This document shows positions 34,178-41,919 of a stretch of DNA of 64,000 nt, in pieces. The stretch lies in assembly GCF_900580865.1 (NCBI RefSeq), contig NZ_UTBZ01000134.1, positions 164,464 through 228,463 on the forward strand, written 5' to 3'. This stretch comes from Pseudomonas viridiflava. Its GTDB lineage: Bacteria > Pseudomonadota > Gammaproteobacteria > Pseudomonadales > Pseudomonadaceae. Both the position numbers and the translations under genes were made by a program. Numbering within the stretch: the stretch's first letter is position 1; the number at the start of each line of letters is the position of its first letter. The notes under the pieces are model-generated. The model was not told where the DNA came from. It worked only from the letters and a program-made list of their open reading frames with translations, and searched no databases.

Positions 34178-34576
34178 TTACTTCAAAATATCCTTCTCTT
34201 CGTCGCTCGCTTTGGTCGCTGCCTGTGCGATCAGTGCGTCGAGCATCTGCGCAATAACCTTCTGCTGGACCTTCGAAAGCTCATTGATGGACTGCAGCCG
34301 TCGATACCACGTCGAGGTCAAGCTGCGTCTGGGCGTCTCCGTGTACGAGGGAACCCCGAGCAGGTCTTCAACAGGCACGCGCAGCGCAAATGCCATCTTC
34401 ACCAGTGTCGTGACCGGCATGCTGCGCGTGCCCTCCTCGTAGCCCTGAAAGGTTTGCCGGGAAAGACCTAAAGCCCGTGCAAACCGAGTCTGTGTTATCT
34501 CGTGAACTGTGCGTAAGTGAGCAATGCGACTGCCCATCGCCACCAGAAAATCGCGGTCCTCATTGGAAATACTCAT
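34178..34576 (-). CDS. XRE-family transcriptional regulator
   Basis: A 132-residue protein with an N-terminal helix-turn-helix (residues about 15-70: ITQTRFARALGLSRQTFQGYEEGTRSMPVTTLVKMAFAL) and a C-terminal helix rich in Ala and Gln. DNA-binding regulator of unknown target. I start at ATG 34576; the upstream extension to 34723 is not protein-like. It is embedded in an AT-richer stretch behind tRNA-Met, with near-identical terminators on either side, and could be a small acquired insertion. Confidence 0.8.
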   Translation of the reverse strand: MSISNEDRDFLVAMGSRIAHLRTVHEITQTRFARALGLSRQTFQGYEEGTRSMPVTTLVKMAFALRVPVEDLLGVPSYTETPRRSLTSTWYRRLQSINELSKVQQKVIAQMLDALIAQAATKASDEEKDILK

Positions 34577-34936
34577 GACAATGGCCGACTGAAAATAGAG
34601 TTGAATGGCAACGGACTCATCCTTTTCATCTGAAATCCATCCTGGAAAAACAACAGAAAACATCCTCGGGTAAGGGCGCGTAAGTTGTCGACCTGAAAAA
34701 TCTGTAGGAGAAATGTGGAGCAACCGCCAAGCTGAAGCGAAGTACTACAGGCGCGAAATGCCTTTTCATTCGACTGAATCGGTACCGAGCGATCTGGTTG
34801 AAAAAACACTGTAGGAAACGGGTTCGATCCAGGTATGAAGTAGATCGCGCAGCACAAATACAAAAAAACGGCTTACCGCAAAGCGAGCCGTTTTTTGTGC
34901 CTGGAGGTAAGTGCCCACAGCAAGGACACTGATGAT
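34577..34936. other. 360-bp AT-rich region upstream of the XRE gene
   Basis: No protein-like ORF. It contains a T-arm-like GGGTTCGATCC at about 34819-34829, followed by a terminator nearly identical to that of tRNA-Met. It may be the decayed remains of a duplicated tRNA gene and terminator; see findings. The XRE promoter should also lie here. Confidence 0.4.
34862..34898. terminator. second copy of the tRNA-Met-type terminator
   Basis: AACGGCT ... CGC-AAA-GCG ... AGCCGTT followed by TTTTTT. Shares 15 identical bases with the tRNA-Met terminator. It has an A-run before it, so it may also serve the minus-strand DUF2817 gene that ends at 34937. Confidence 0.75.
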
Positions 34937-36046
34937 TTACTGCGACCAGTTTTCCAACGCCGCCAACCCTTTCACCCAGATCTGCCGCGTGCGCAAACCG
35001 ATCATTGCGCGCCAATCCGGATCGGCTGGATAGAACTGCTCCAGCAGATTCAGTTTGATTTCACGTCCTATCGCACCCAGCGGATCGCCATGCAAATGCA
35101 GCCAATGGTCATCGCGCAAATGCCGATGTACCTCCGGCCCCGGATACGTCCCGCACTCGATCACGAACGGCATCAACTGCACGTCCGGTAAAGCATTGAG
35201 CAACGCTTGGGAGGTGTAGCCGGTGGCGGTCGCTGCCACTCCGGTTTCGCTCAATGTGTCAGCGCCGGTGTGCAGGGTGTAAAGCCATGGGCCATAAATC
35301 GCCTGCGCTTGCGCAAGTGCCGGGTAAGGCGCCTGGGTGATGGTCAGCAACATCGGATGGCCGTATTCGCCAGCGCCGGTGTGCAGGTCGAAACACATCA
35401 CGGTTTCAGCGCCAGCCAGATGCGCATCGATGATTTGATGCAACGTGCGATTCGACCAGCCCGGCGCGCAACCACCGTAAAACAGTCCGTCGGGATGGCT
35501 GTGCTGGCCGCCCTCGACAATCGACATCACCGCCGGCCAGCCGTGTGCGTTGATCTGCGCATCGAGCAAGGCATCGGCGCGATGGCGCTCGGGGCCGTGC
35601 AAATCGGTGCAGGCGTAGATTTCATGCAGTGCGGCGTAAGCGCGGTTATCCGGTAGCGGCCCGGTGAAATCCAGATGATTGCGGTTGAGGTCGATGTTGT
35701 CTTCGTTGACCCGGCGTAACCACGCCGTGCCCCATGGGTTGATCAGGTGAACCATCACCACCGCGACATCCTTGGGCAGCGAACCGGGTACGAAGGTTTT
35801 CAGCCATTCGATCTGGCAATCCGAGCCGTAATAGCCCTCGACCCCGTGCGTGCCGCTGAGCGTAACCAGCCGACGTTTGGCCTGCGGATCGCCGAGCACG
35901 GCGACGTCGGTGCTCAGGGGTTCACCGAATGGCCCACAGCGTGGATGTGCGTAGGAGCTGAGCGTGGCGCCGGCGGCATTGGCGGCGGCGATGAACTGTT
36001 CGCGTTGATCGCGGTAGCTGGATTCGGTGGGGAACTCGCTGTGCAT
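34937..36046 (-). CDS. DUF2817 family M14-like zinc peptidase
   Basis: A 369-residue soluble protein of the DUF2817 group, related to M14 carboxypeptidases. Candidate metal ligands are in LSGTHGVEGYYGS (HxxE, near 70) and CFDLHTGAGEYG (near 225), with NPWGTAWLRRVNEDNIDLNRN as the substrate-site region near 110. No signal peptide, so probably cytoplasmic. Substrate unknown. It is monocistronic; a REP pair lies upstream. Confidence 0.82.
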   Translation of the reverse strand: MHSEFPTESSYRDQREQFIAAANAAGATLSSYAHPRCGPFGEPLSTDVAVLGDPQAKRRLVTLSGTHGVEGYYGSDCQIEWLKTFVPGSLPKDVAVVMVHLINPWGTAWLRRVNEDNIDLNRNHLDFTGPLPDNRAYAALHEIYACTDLHGPERHRADALLDAQINAHGWPAVMSIVEGGQHSHPDGLFYGGCAPGWSNRTLHQIIDAHLAGAETVMCFDLHTGAGEYGHPMLLTITQAPYPALAQAQAIYGPWLYTLHTGADTLSETGVAATATGYTSQALLNALPDVQLMPFVIECGTYPGPEVHRHLRDDHWLHLHGDPLGAIGREIKLNLLEQFYPADPDWRAMIGLRTRQIWVKGLAALENWSQ

Positions 36047-36078
36047 GTTCGGCCTCTTGTGATTTTTATGCCTTTACC

Positions 36079-36169
36079 TGTAGGAGTGAGCCTGCTCGCG
36101 ATAGCGGTGGTTCAGTCAACACTGATGTTGGCCGTAATGACGCTATCGCGAGCAGGCTCACTCCTACAG
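36079..36169. repeat. REP pair, TGTAGGAGTGAGC variant
   Basis: TGTAGGAGTGAGCCTGCTCGCGATAGCG and inverted copy, nearly identical to the pair at 30208-30297. It lies between the divergent DUF2817 and ggt genes. Confidence 0.9.
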
Positions 36170-36313
36170 GGGATGTTGGTGGTCCATAAATTTGCGGTTG
36201 ACCCTAGCGAACATCCGCCCCGAAAAGAAAGACAAAAATGCCCATCGGTTTGCGTCGCGACCGAGCGGTCGATAAAGTCCCTCAGACTTCTAATCCACGG
36301 ACGGAGAGCCCGC

Positions 36314-38146
36314 GTGTTTTCAGCCTTGCCCTTGAGCCGCTTTCGCCTGCCAGCCCTGACACTGATCATCAGCGCCCTGACCCTCACCGCGTGCAACGCC
36401 CCGCCCTCCTCGACCTTGCCGCTGGCACCGGAAGCCGCGTCCGGTTTCCGCACCGATCTGCAAACCCGTCACGCCAGCCAACACATGGCAGCGGCTGCCA
36501 ACCCTCTGGCTGCTGAAGCCGGGCGTGAGATGCTGCGTCAGGGCGGTTCGGCGATTGATGCGGCGATTGCGATGCAAGCGGTGCTGACCCTGGTGGAGCC
36601 GCAGTCGTCCGGGATCGGTGGCGGCGCGATGATCGTGCTGTGGGACGGTAAACAGGTGCGCACGTATGACGGCCGCGAAACCGCGCCGGCCGGTGCCACC
36701 GAGAAGCTGTTCTTGCGCGCCGATGGCCAACCGATGTCGTTCCCGCAAGCACAGATCGGCGGTCGTTCGGTCGGTACACCGGGCGTGTTGCGCGCGCTGG
36801 AAATGGCACATAAACAACACGGTCGCCTGCCATGGGCGAAGCTGTTTGAACCGGCGATCAAACTGTCCGAGCAAGGTTTCGCGATCTCTGCGCGTTTGCA
36901 CTCGCTGCTGGAATCAGATCCAGTCATCCGCAAATCGCCTGATATGGCCAAGTACTTCCTCAACGCCGACGGCAGCGTCAAAGCCGTCGGCACGCGCCTG
37001 CAAAACCCGGCGCTGGCCGCAGTGCTCAAACGCATCGCCAATGAAGGCGCGGACGCGCTGTACAAAGGCCCGATCGCTGAAGAAATCGTCGCCAAGGTGC
37101 AAGGCCACGCCAACACCGGCAGCCTGTCGCTGAACGATCTGCAGCGTTATCAGGCCAAGGAACGCGCGCCGCTGTGCACCGATTACAAACGCTGGCAGGT
37201 CTGCGGCATGCCGCCACCGTCGTCGGGCGGGATCGCCGTGGCGCAGATTCTCGGCACATTGCAGGCGCTGGAAACCCGCGATCCACGCCTTTCCCTGACG
37301 CCGCTCAAACCAGTAAAAACCGACAAACCGGCGGGTATTGAACCGGACCCGCAAGCCGTGCATCTGATCGCCGAAGCCGAACGTCTGGCCTACGCCGACC
37401 GCGCGCAATACGTCGCCGACACCGACTTCGTGCCAGTGCCGGTCAAAGGCCTGGTCGATCCGGGTTATCTGGCCAGCCGCGCCAGCCTGATCGGCGAGCG
37501 CAGCATGGGCAGCGCCAAACCGGGCACACCGCCGGGCGTACAAGTGGCCTACGCCCCGGACCGCTCGCCGCTGCGCATCTCCACCTCGCAAGTGGTCGCG
37601 GTGGATGACCTCGGCGGCGCCGTGTCGATGACCACCACCATAGAAGCCGCGTTCGGTTCGCACCTGATGGTTCAGGGCTTCTTGCTGAATAACCAGATGA
37701 CCGACTTCTCGTTCATCCCCGAAGAGAACGGCCAAAAAGTCGCCAACCGCGTCGAACCCGGCAAACGTCCACGCTCGTCGATGGCGCCAACGCTGATCTT
37801 CGATCGCCACAGCGGCGAATTCGTCGCCACGGTCGGCTCGCCCGGCGGTTCGCAAATCATCGAGTACGTGGCCAAGACCACCGTCGGCCTGCTCGACTGG
37901 AACCTCGACCCGCAAAGCGCCATCAGCCTGCCCAACTTCGGCAGCCGCAACGGCCCCACCGAACTGGAACAAGGCCAGTTCAGCCCGGCGCTGATTCAGG
38001 CGCTGAAAGACAAAGGGCATGCAATAAATGAAATCGACATGACCAGCGGCACCCAGGCCATCGTGCGGGTCAAGGATGCGCAGGGGAAAGCGTCGTTGGA
38101 AGGTGGCGCGGATCCACGGCGTGAAGGCGAAGCGTTAGGGGATTGA
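36314..38146 (+). CDS. ggt: gamma-glutamyltransferase, lipoprotein form
   Basis: Cleaves glutathione and gamma-glutamyl compounds; an Ntn hydrolase made as a proenzyme. 610 residues from GTG 36314 (GGAG seven bases upstream). The N-terminus is a lipoprotein signal (LIISALTLTAC, Cys at 27). The large-subunit region has GGSAIDAAIAMQ and GIGGGAMIVLWDG. The predicted autocleavage threonine is T424 in ISTSQVVAVDD, where the usual TTH reads TSQ. C-terminal GSPGGSQIIEYVAKT is intact. Acts in the periplasm. The long upstream frame from 35747 is only read-through. Confidence 0.9.
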   Translation: MFSALPLSRFRLPALTLIISALTLTACNAPPSSTLPLAPEAASGFRTDLQTRHASQHMAAAANPLAAEAGREMLRQGGSAIDAAIAMQAVLTLVEPQSSGIGGGAMIVLWDGKQVRTYDGRETAPAGATEKLFLRADGQPMSFPQAQIGGRSVGTPGVLRALEMAHKQHGRLPWAKLFEPAIKLSEQGFAISARLHSLLESDPVIRKSPDMAKYFLNADGSVKAVGTRLQNPALAAVLKRIANEGADALYKGPIAEEIVAKVQGHANTGSLSLNDLQRYQAKERAPLCTDYKRWQVCGMPPPSSGGIAVAQILGTLQALETRDPRLSLTPLKPVKTDKPAGIEPDPQAVHLIAEAERLAYADRAQYVADTDFVPVPVKGLVDPGYLASRASLIGERSMGSAKPGTPPGVQVAYAPDRSPLRISTSQVVAVDDLGGAVSMTTTIEAAFGSHLMVQGFLLNNQMTDFSFIPEENGQKVANRVEPGKRPRSSMAPTLIFDRHSGEFVATVGSPGGSQIIEYVAKTTVGLLDWNLDPQSAISLPNFGSRNGPTELEQGQFSPALIQALKDKGHAINEIDMTSGTQAIVRVKDAQGKASLEGGADPRREGEALGD

Positions 38147-38159
38147 GGCTGGGATGCAA

Positions 38160-38194
38160 AACAAAAAAGGCTCACCGCGAGGTAGGCCTTTTGC
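38160..38194 (+). terminator. weak terminator after ggt
   Basis: AAGGCTCACC, loop GCGA, GGTAGGCCTTTT: ten pairs with one mismatch and a short T-run. Confidence 0.5.
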
Positions 38195-38274
38195 TTAGCA
38201 CACTGCGTATTTCAAATCGGAATGTTTAAAAGCTGCGAGGCAAACAGAGAACCGTCCCACAAGGTTTTCAGGTT

Positions 38275-38540
38275 GTCCGTCGGACGTCAGCTCTCTAGCC
38301 TGTACTCGTCGCTGCCAATTCAGTGACCGGGATTGGAAACCCCGAGTAGAACCGAGCGCACAAGCGCCTTTCATAACGTATCCTTGCGCACCTTCATGGT
38401 GTGCACTCCGTTATGGCGGCTGTGCGCGGGAGACCTTCGGGTCAACCGGGTTCTCCGTTCCCCGGGTTTCCAACCTGCGTACAGCTGCCACCTATTCGTT
38501 CGGAAACCGAATCGGCCAGCTCCAATCCTGATCGGAGAAC
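38275..38540 (+). ncRNA. highly structured leader RNA of the DUF6124-like gene, possible riboswitch or cis-regulator
   Basis: At least seven perfect or near-perfect stems in 240 bases: 38275-38285; 38308-38314 with 38321-38327; 38328-38331 with 38341-38344; 38356-38359 with 38364-38367; 38372-38378 with 38409-38415, enclosing 38385-38392 with 38398-38405; 38420-38427 with 38477-38484; 38499-38503 with 38507-38511. GTTCTCCG (38450-38457) is the exact complement of CGGAGAAC (38533-38540), which is the Shine-Dalgarno of the next gene. TTGGAAACCC (38333-38342) complements GGGTTTCCAA (38464-38473), competing with a local hairpin. Confidence 0.6.
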
Positions 38541-38543
38541 ACC

Positions 38544-38912
38544 ATGAAAAAACCAACACCCAATCCCCCCGAAACAGACACCGACCCAACATCCCCGTAC
38601 GCAACCATCGACAGCAAAAAACTCAACGAAGCGGCCGACCGCGCCCTCGACCACTACCTCAAACCGACCGCCCACATCATGGCGTCCACCCGCGTAGCTG
38701 AACCCATGTACCTCGCCAACCCGGTGTACGACACCGAATCCCTGCTGGCCAATGCCAGTGAATCCTTGGGGTCGGTCACCGAGATGCTCAACAATTTCGC
38801 CGCCGTGCTGGATACCGCGCACCGCAAGACCGCGCTGGGTATCGCGCAAATCGTCATGTTGAGTGAGCTGGCGGTAAATCAGGCGCTGGATAACGTTCAG
38901 CCGATTACGTAG
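38544..38912 (+). CDS. DUF6124-like small protein
   Basis: A 122-residue soluble protein beginning MKKPTPNPPETDTDP, then a family-like block SKKLNEAADRALDHYLKP (about 29-46) and a helical C-terminus (TALGIAQIVMLSELAVNQALD). I recognise it as a Pseudomonas-restricted small-protein family (DUF6124, earlier DUF3077-like) of unknown function, often present in several copies per genome. GGAG lies six bases upstream but is complementary to an upstream leader element. A strong terminator follows, so leader plus gene form a self-contained unit. Confidence 0.75.
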   Translation: MKKPTPNPPETDTDPTSPYATIDSKKLNEAADRALDHYLKPTAHIMASTRVAEPMYLANPVYDTESLLANASESLGSVTEMLNNFAAVLDTAHRKTALGIAQIVMLSELAVNQALDNVQPIT

Positions 38913-38926
38913 TTTTCGCAATGCAT

Positions 38927-38963
38927 AAAAAATCCGATGCCGTGCAGGCATCGGATTCTTATT
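38927..38963 (+). terminator. terminator after the DUF6124-like gene
   Basis: AATCCGATGC and GCATCGGATT form a perfect 10-bp stem around seven bases, followed by a T-rich run; a preceding A-run allows use in the other direction by the minus-strand LysE gene. Confidence 0.88.
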
Positions 38964-39011
38964 TCCCGGCACATACGAGGCCAAACAGCTTTCACATCCA
39001 AGATATATGGC

Positions 39012-39644
39012 TCAGCGATTCGCCAGCAGATGCGCCCCAAACAGCAAATAACAACCACCGGCCAAGCGATCCAGCCATTGCCGCGAACGCTCATACACAC
39101 CGGCAATCCGCCGACTGGCGAAGAACAGCGCCACGCAGCAATACCAACTGAACGACAACGTCGCCATGGTCAGCACCGCCAGCGCCAGCAACAGTGGTGG
39201 GATGTGAGCCGGCATGGCGGTGGCGAAAATGGTCGCGACGAACAGTGCTGACTTGGGATTGGTCATGTTGCCCAGAAAGCCGCGGCCATACGCTCCGAGC
39301 AACGTTTGCTGCGAGTCATCCAGCGTGCCCGGGACGATCGGCGCCTTGCGCTTGAACTGCTTGAGCCCGAGGTAGATCAGGTAGCAGCCACCGGCAATCT
39401 TGAAGCTCAAGTACAGCGCTGGTGCGGCGCTGAACAGCGACTGAATGCCCAAGCCACCCGCCAGCCCCCACAACACGGTTCCGCTGGCCACGCCGAGCGC
39501 CGCGACGACACCGTGTCGGCGGGAACGGCTGACCGCCAGTTGCGCGATGTTGAAGAAGTTCGGGCCGGGCGTGACCACGGCCACCGTCCACAACAGGGCC
39601 AACGACAGCAGTGGCGCCAGATAACTCGAAAGGGAAAGATCCAT
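39012..39644 (-). CDS. LysE/RhtB family amino-acid exporter
   Basis: A 210-residue inner-membrane exporter with about six hydrophobic helices and the family motif VVTPGPNFFNIAQ near residue 24, plus GLGIQSLF and GFLGNMTNPKSALF near 125. Substrate probably an amino acid or derivative; not further resolvable. Monocistronic, adjacent to a flavin-reductase-like gene in the same orientation. Confidence 0.87.
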   Translation of the reverse strand: MDLSLSSYLAPLLSLALLWTVAVVTPGPNFFNIAQLAVSRSRRHGVVAALGVASGTVLWGLAGGLGIQSLFSAAPALYLSFKIAGGCYLIYLGLKQFKRKAPIVPGTLDDSQQTLLGAYGRGFLGNMTNPKSALFVATIFATAMPAHIPPLLLALAVLTMATLSFSWYCCVALFFASRRIAGVYERSRQWLDRLAGGCYLLFGAHLLANR

Positions 39645-39721
39645 GGAGGTATGCGCCTGATTGGGTTCGACGTTGCCCTCTACCTTGCAACATCCTGCAA
39701 TGTTTTGCCATCAGCCGTCAT

Positions 39722-40321
39722 TCAGACCGCTAGCGTCTTGCCATCCACCGCATCACCAATCTTCAGGAAATGCCCGCCTGCCACGTGGTGCAAGGTGCGC
39801 AAACCATCGTGCCCGTCAAAATGCCAGCGCCCGTCGCTGAACACGCGCTCATCGGCATGGGCGGCGATGACCTCAGCGAGGAACAGATCGTACTGCTCGT
39901 GATTGCGCGGCTCCGGGAGCAAACGGCATTCCAGCCAGGCAACACAACCGTCGAGCAGCGGTGCTTCGACTTGTTCGCCGGCAAATGTCTGCAAGCCGTA
40001 AGCCTGAAACTTGTCCTGCCCTTGGGTTTGGGTGATGTCCAGGCCCGATGTATTGCCGACGGTTTGCACGATGTCGGCCTGATTGACGCACGGGACGTTG
40101 AGCACGAAGGTGCCGGATGCTTCGAGCAGTTGCCGGGTCCAGGTGGATTTATCGAGGACGACGGCGACTTTCGGCGGTTCGAAATCCAGCGGCATGGCCC
40201 ATGCGGCGGCCATGATGTTGCGCTGACCGTCGTGGGCGGCGCTGACCAGTACGGTCGGCCCGTGGTTGAGCAGACGGTAGGCTTTGTTCAGGGGCACCGG
40301 GCGGCGGTGGGAATCGCTCAT
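39722..40321 (-). CDS. flavin reductase family (FMN-binding split-barrel) protein
   Basis: A 199-residue FMN-binding split-barrel protein: N-terminal NHGPTVLVSAAHDGQRNIMAAAW and VLDKSTWTRQLLEASGTFVLNVPC are family features. Such proteins reduce flavin for a partner oxygenase or act as unknown oxidoreductases; no partner gene is visible nearby. ATG 40321 is chosen for GGAG-like AGCAGATTCCC context and family length; the longer frame enters a REP. Confidence 0.83.
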   Translation of the reverse strand: MSDSHRRPVPLNKAYRLLNHGPTVLVSAAHDGQRNIMAAAWAMPLDFEPPKVAVVLDKSTWTRQLLEASGTFVLNVPCVNQADIVQTVGNTSGLDITQTQGQDKFQAYGLQTFAGEQVEAPLLDGCVAWLECRLLPEPRNHEQYDLFLAEVIAAHADERVFSDGRWHFDGHDGLRTLHHVAGGHFLKIGDAVDGKTLAV

Positions 40322-40381
40322 GGGAATCTGCTCCGGGAAAAAGGAGCCGATTGTAGCGCTGCCACTGAAGAAACACAGAAC

Positions 40382-40471
40382 CTGTGGGAGCGAGCCTGCT
40401 CGCGAAGGCGATAGGTCAGTCACGTCAATGTTGAATGACACACCGCCTTCGCGAGCAGGCTCGCTCCCGCA
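40382..40471. repeat. REP pair, outward orientation
   Basis: CTGTGGGAGCGAGCCTGCTCGCG and inverted copy ending CTCCCGCA, around about 45 bases. Confidence 0.9.
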
Positions 40472-40486
40472 ATGGATCAGTGGAGA

Positions 40487-41803
40487 TTAGTGGGAGAGTT
40501 GGTTGGCGAACTGGCCCACTGCATTCACGACTTTCTGCGCACCGTCCTGAATCTCGACAATCACCGTGCCCGCCTCTGCCGCCAGCGCTAGGCCTTGTTC
40601 AGCCTGAAGCTTGCCGTCGGTCATCAGGGCCACGGCGTTGCGTGCCATTTCCTGGTTCTGCCGCACCACGGTGACGATTTCTTCAGTCGCCTGACTGGTG
40701 CGCGACGCCAGTTGTCGCACTTCGTCGGCCACCACCGCAAAGCCTCGGCCCTGCTCGCCGGCACGGGCCGCTTCGATGGCAGCATTGAGCGCCAGCAGGT
40801 TGGTCTGTTCGGCAATGCCGCTGATGGTTTTGACGATAGTGCCGATCACCTGCGACTGCTCGTTCAGTGCCTCGATGCCCTCACCGGCGGCTTGCATGTG
40901 TCGCGACAGATCTCGCATTACGTTGACCGCTTCAGTCACCACCGTGGTACCGCGCTGGGCGGTGCTGTCGGTTTGCTGCGAGGTGCTGTAGGCAATGCTC
41001 GCCGCGTCGGCTACTGCTTGTTCGCGGTTGACCTGATCAGTGATCACGGTGGCGAACTTCACCACTTTGTACAGTTTGTTGTTGGCATCGACCACAGGGT
41101 TGTAGGACGCCTCCAGCCACACCGTACGACCATGGCTGTCGACACGCTTGAAGCGGTCAGCCACGAACTCACCGTTGTTCAGACGGCGCCAGAAGTTCTG
41201 GTACTCGGCGCTGTTGTATTCCTCCGGGGTGCAGAACAAGCGGTGATGTTTGCCCTTGATCTGCGCCAGGCTGTAACCCATGCCGCTGAGGAAGCGATCG
41301 TTGGCGTTGAGCACATTGCCGTTGAGGTCAAACTCGATCACCGCCGTCGAACGCACCAGCGCACCGATCAGGTTTTCGTGTTCACGCGAGGCTTCGATGG
41401 TGCGGGTCAGGTCGCTGGCGAACAGCGAAATGTGCTTGATCCGCCCATCCGAAGAACGCACCGGTTGCACGATCGAACGCAGCCACGCTTCTTCACCATT
41501 GCCGCGCAGGAGGCGCACAGCACCGGCGAAATGCTCGCCGCGGGTCATGGCGTTTTTGAAGCGCAGGTGGAATTCATCAGTCTTCACATGCGCCGGGACG
41601 ATGTCTTCAATCGCCCGACCGATCAGGTCCTGACTCTTGTAGAGCATCTCGGTAAGGAAGTTCTGATTGACCGATTGAATGCGCCCGTCGGGCTCAAGGT
41701 TCAGCACCAGCATCTCGCTTTCCAGGCTTTCCTTCACCTGCACGAGGCTGGAGAGTTCTTCACGAAGAGCGGCCAGCTCTTGCTTCAGGCGTTTGTTGAA
41801 CAT
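40487..41803 (-). CDS. soluble PAS-PAS methyl-accepting chemotaxis protein (BdlA/Aer-like)
   Basis: A 438-residue cytoplasmic chemoreceptor without transmembrane segments. An N-terminal coiled coil (residues 1-30) is followed by two PAS domains (about 30-135 and 155-260; the second contains GNVLNANDRFLSGMGYS and the PAC-like DSHGRTVWLEASYNP). A short MCP signalling domain with tip EQTNLLALNAAIEAARAGEQ follows. The architecture matches BdlA, which controls biofilm dispersal in P. aeruginosa, and other PAS receptors sensing redox. No HAMP. ATG 41803 follows from the domain layout. Confidence 0.85.
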   Translation of the reverse strand: MFNKRLKQELAALREELSSLVQVKESLESEMLVLNLEPDGRIQSVNQNFLTEMLYKSQDLIGRAIEDIVPAHVKTDEFHLRFKNAMTRGEHFAGAVRLLRGNGEEAWLRSIVQPVRSSDGRIKHISLFASDLTRTIEASREHENLIGALVRSTAVIEFDLNGNVLNANDRFLSGMGYSLAQIKGKHHRLFCTPEEYNSAEYQNFWRRLNNGEFVADRFKRVDSHGRTVWLEASYNPVVDANNKLYKVVKFATVITDQVNREQAVADAASIAYSTSQQTDSTAQRGTTVVTEAVNVMRDLSRHMQAAGEGIEALNEQSQVIGTIVKTISGIAEQTNLLALNAAIEAARAGEQGRGFAVVADEVRQLASRTSQATEEIVTVVRQNQEMARNAVALMTDGKLQAEQGLALAAEAGTVIVEIQDGAQKVVNAVGQFANQLSH

Positions 41804-41919
41804 GGGGAAGTACCGATAGGCAGGATAGAAAGCGGGATGCAGCCTAACCATCGGCCTTGAAAATCTTTTCTGAAGAGCGCAGGCGACTCGTCAGTCAAAA
41901 ATAGTTCTGAACGGTAAAG

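Noticed and set aside
38275..38540. Retron msr/msd RNA
   Set aside because: The leader is highly structured, but no reverse transcriptase gene is adjacent.
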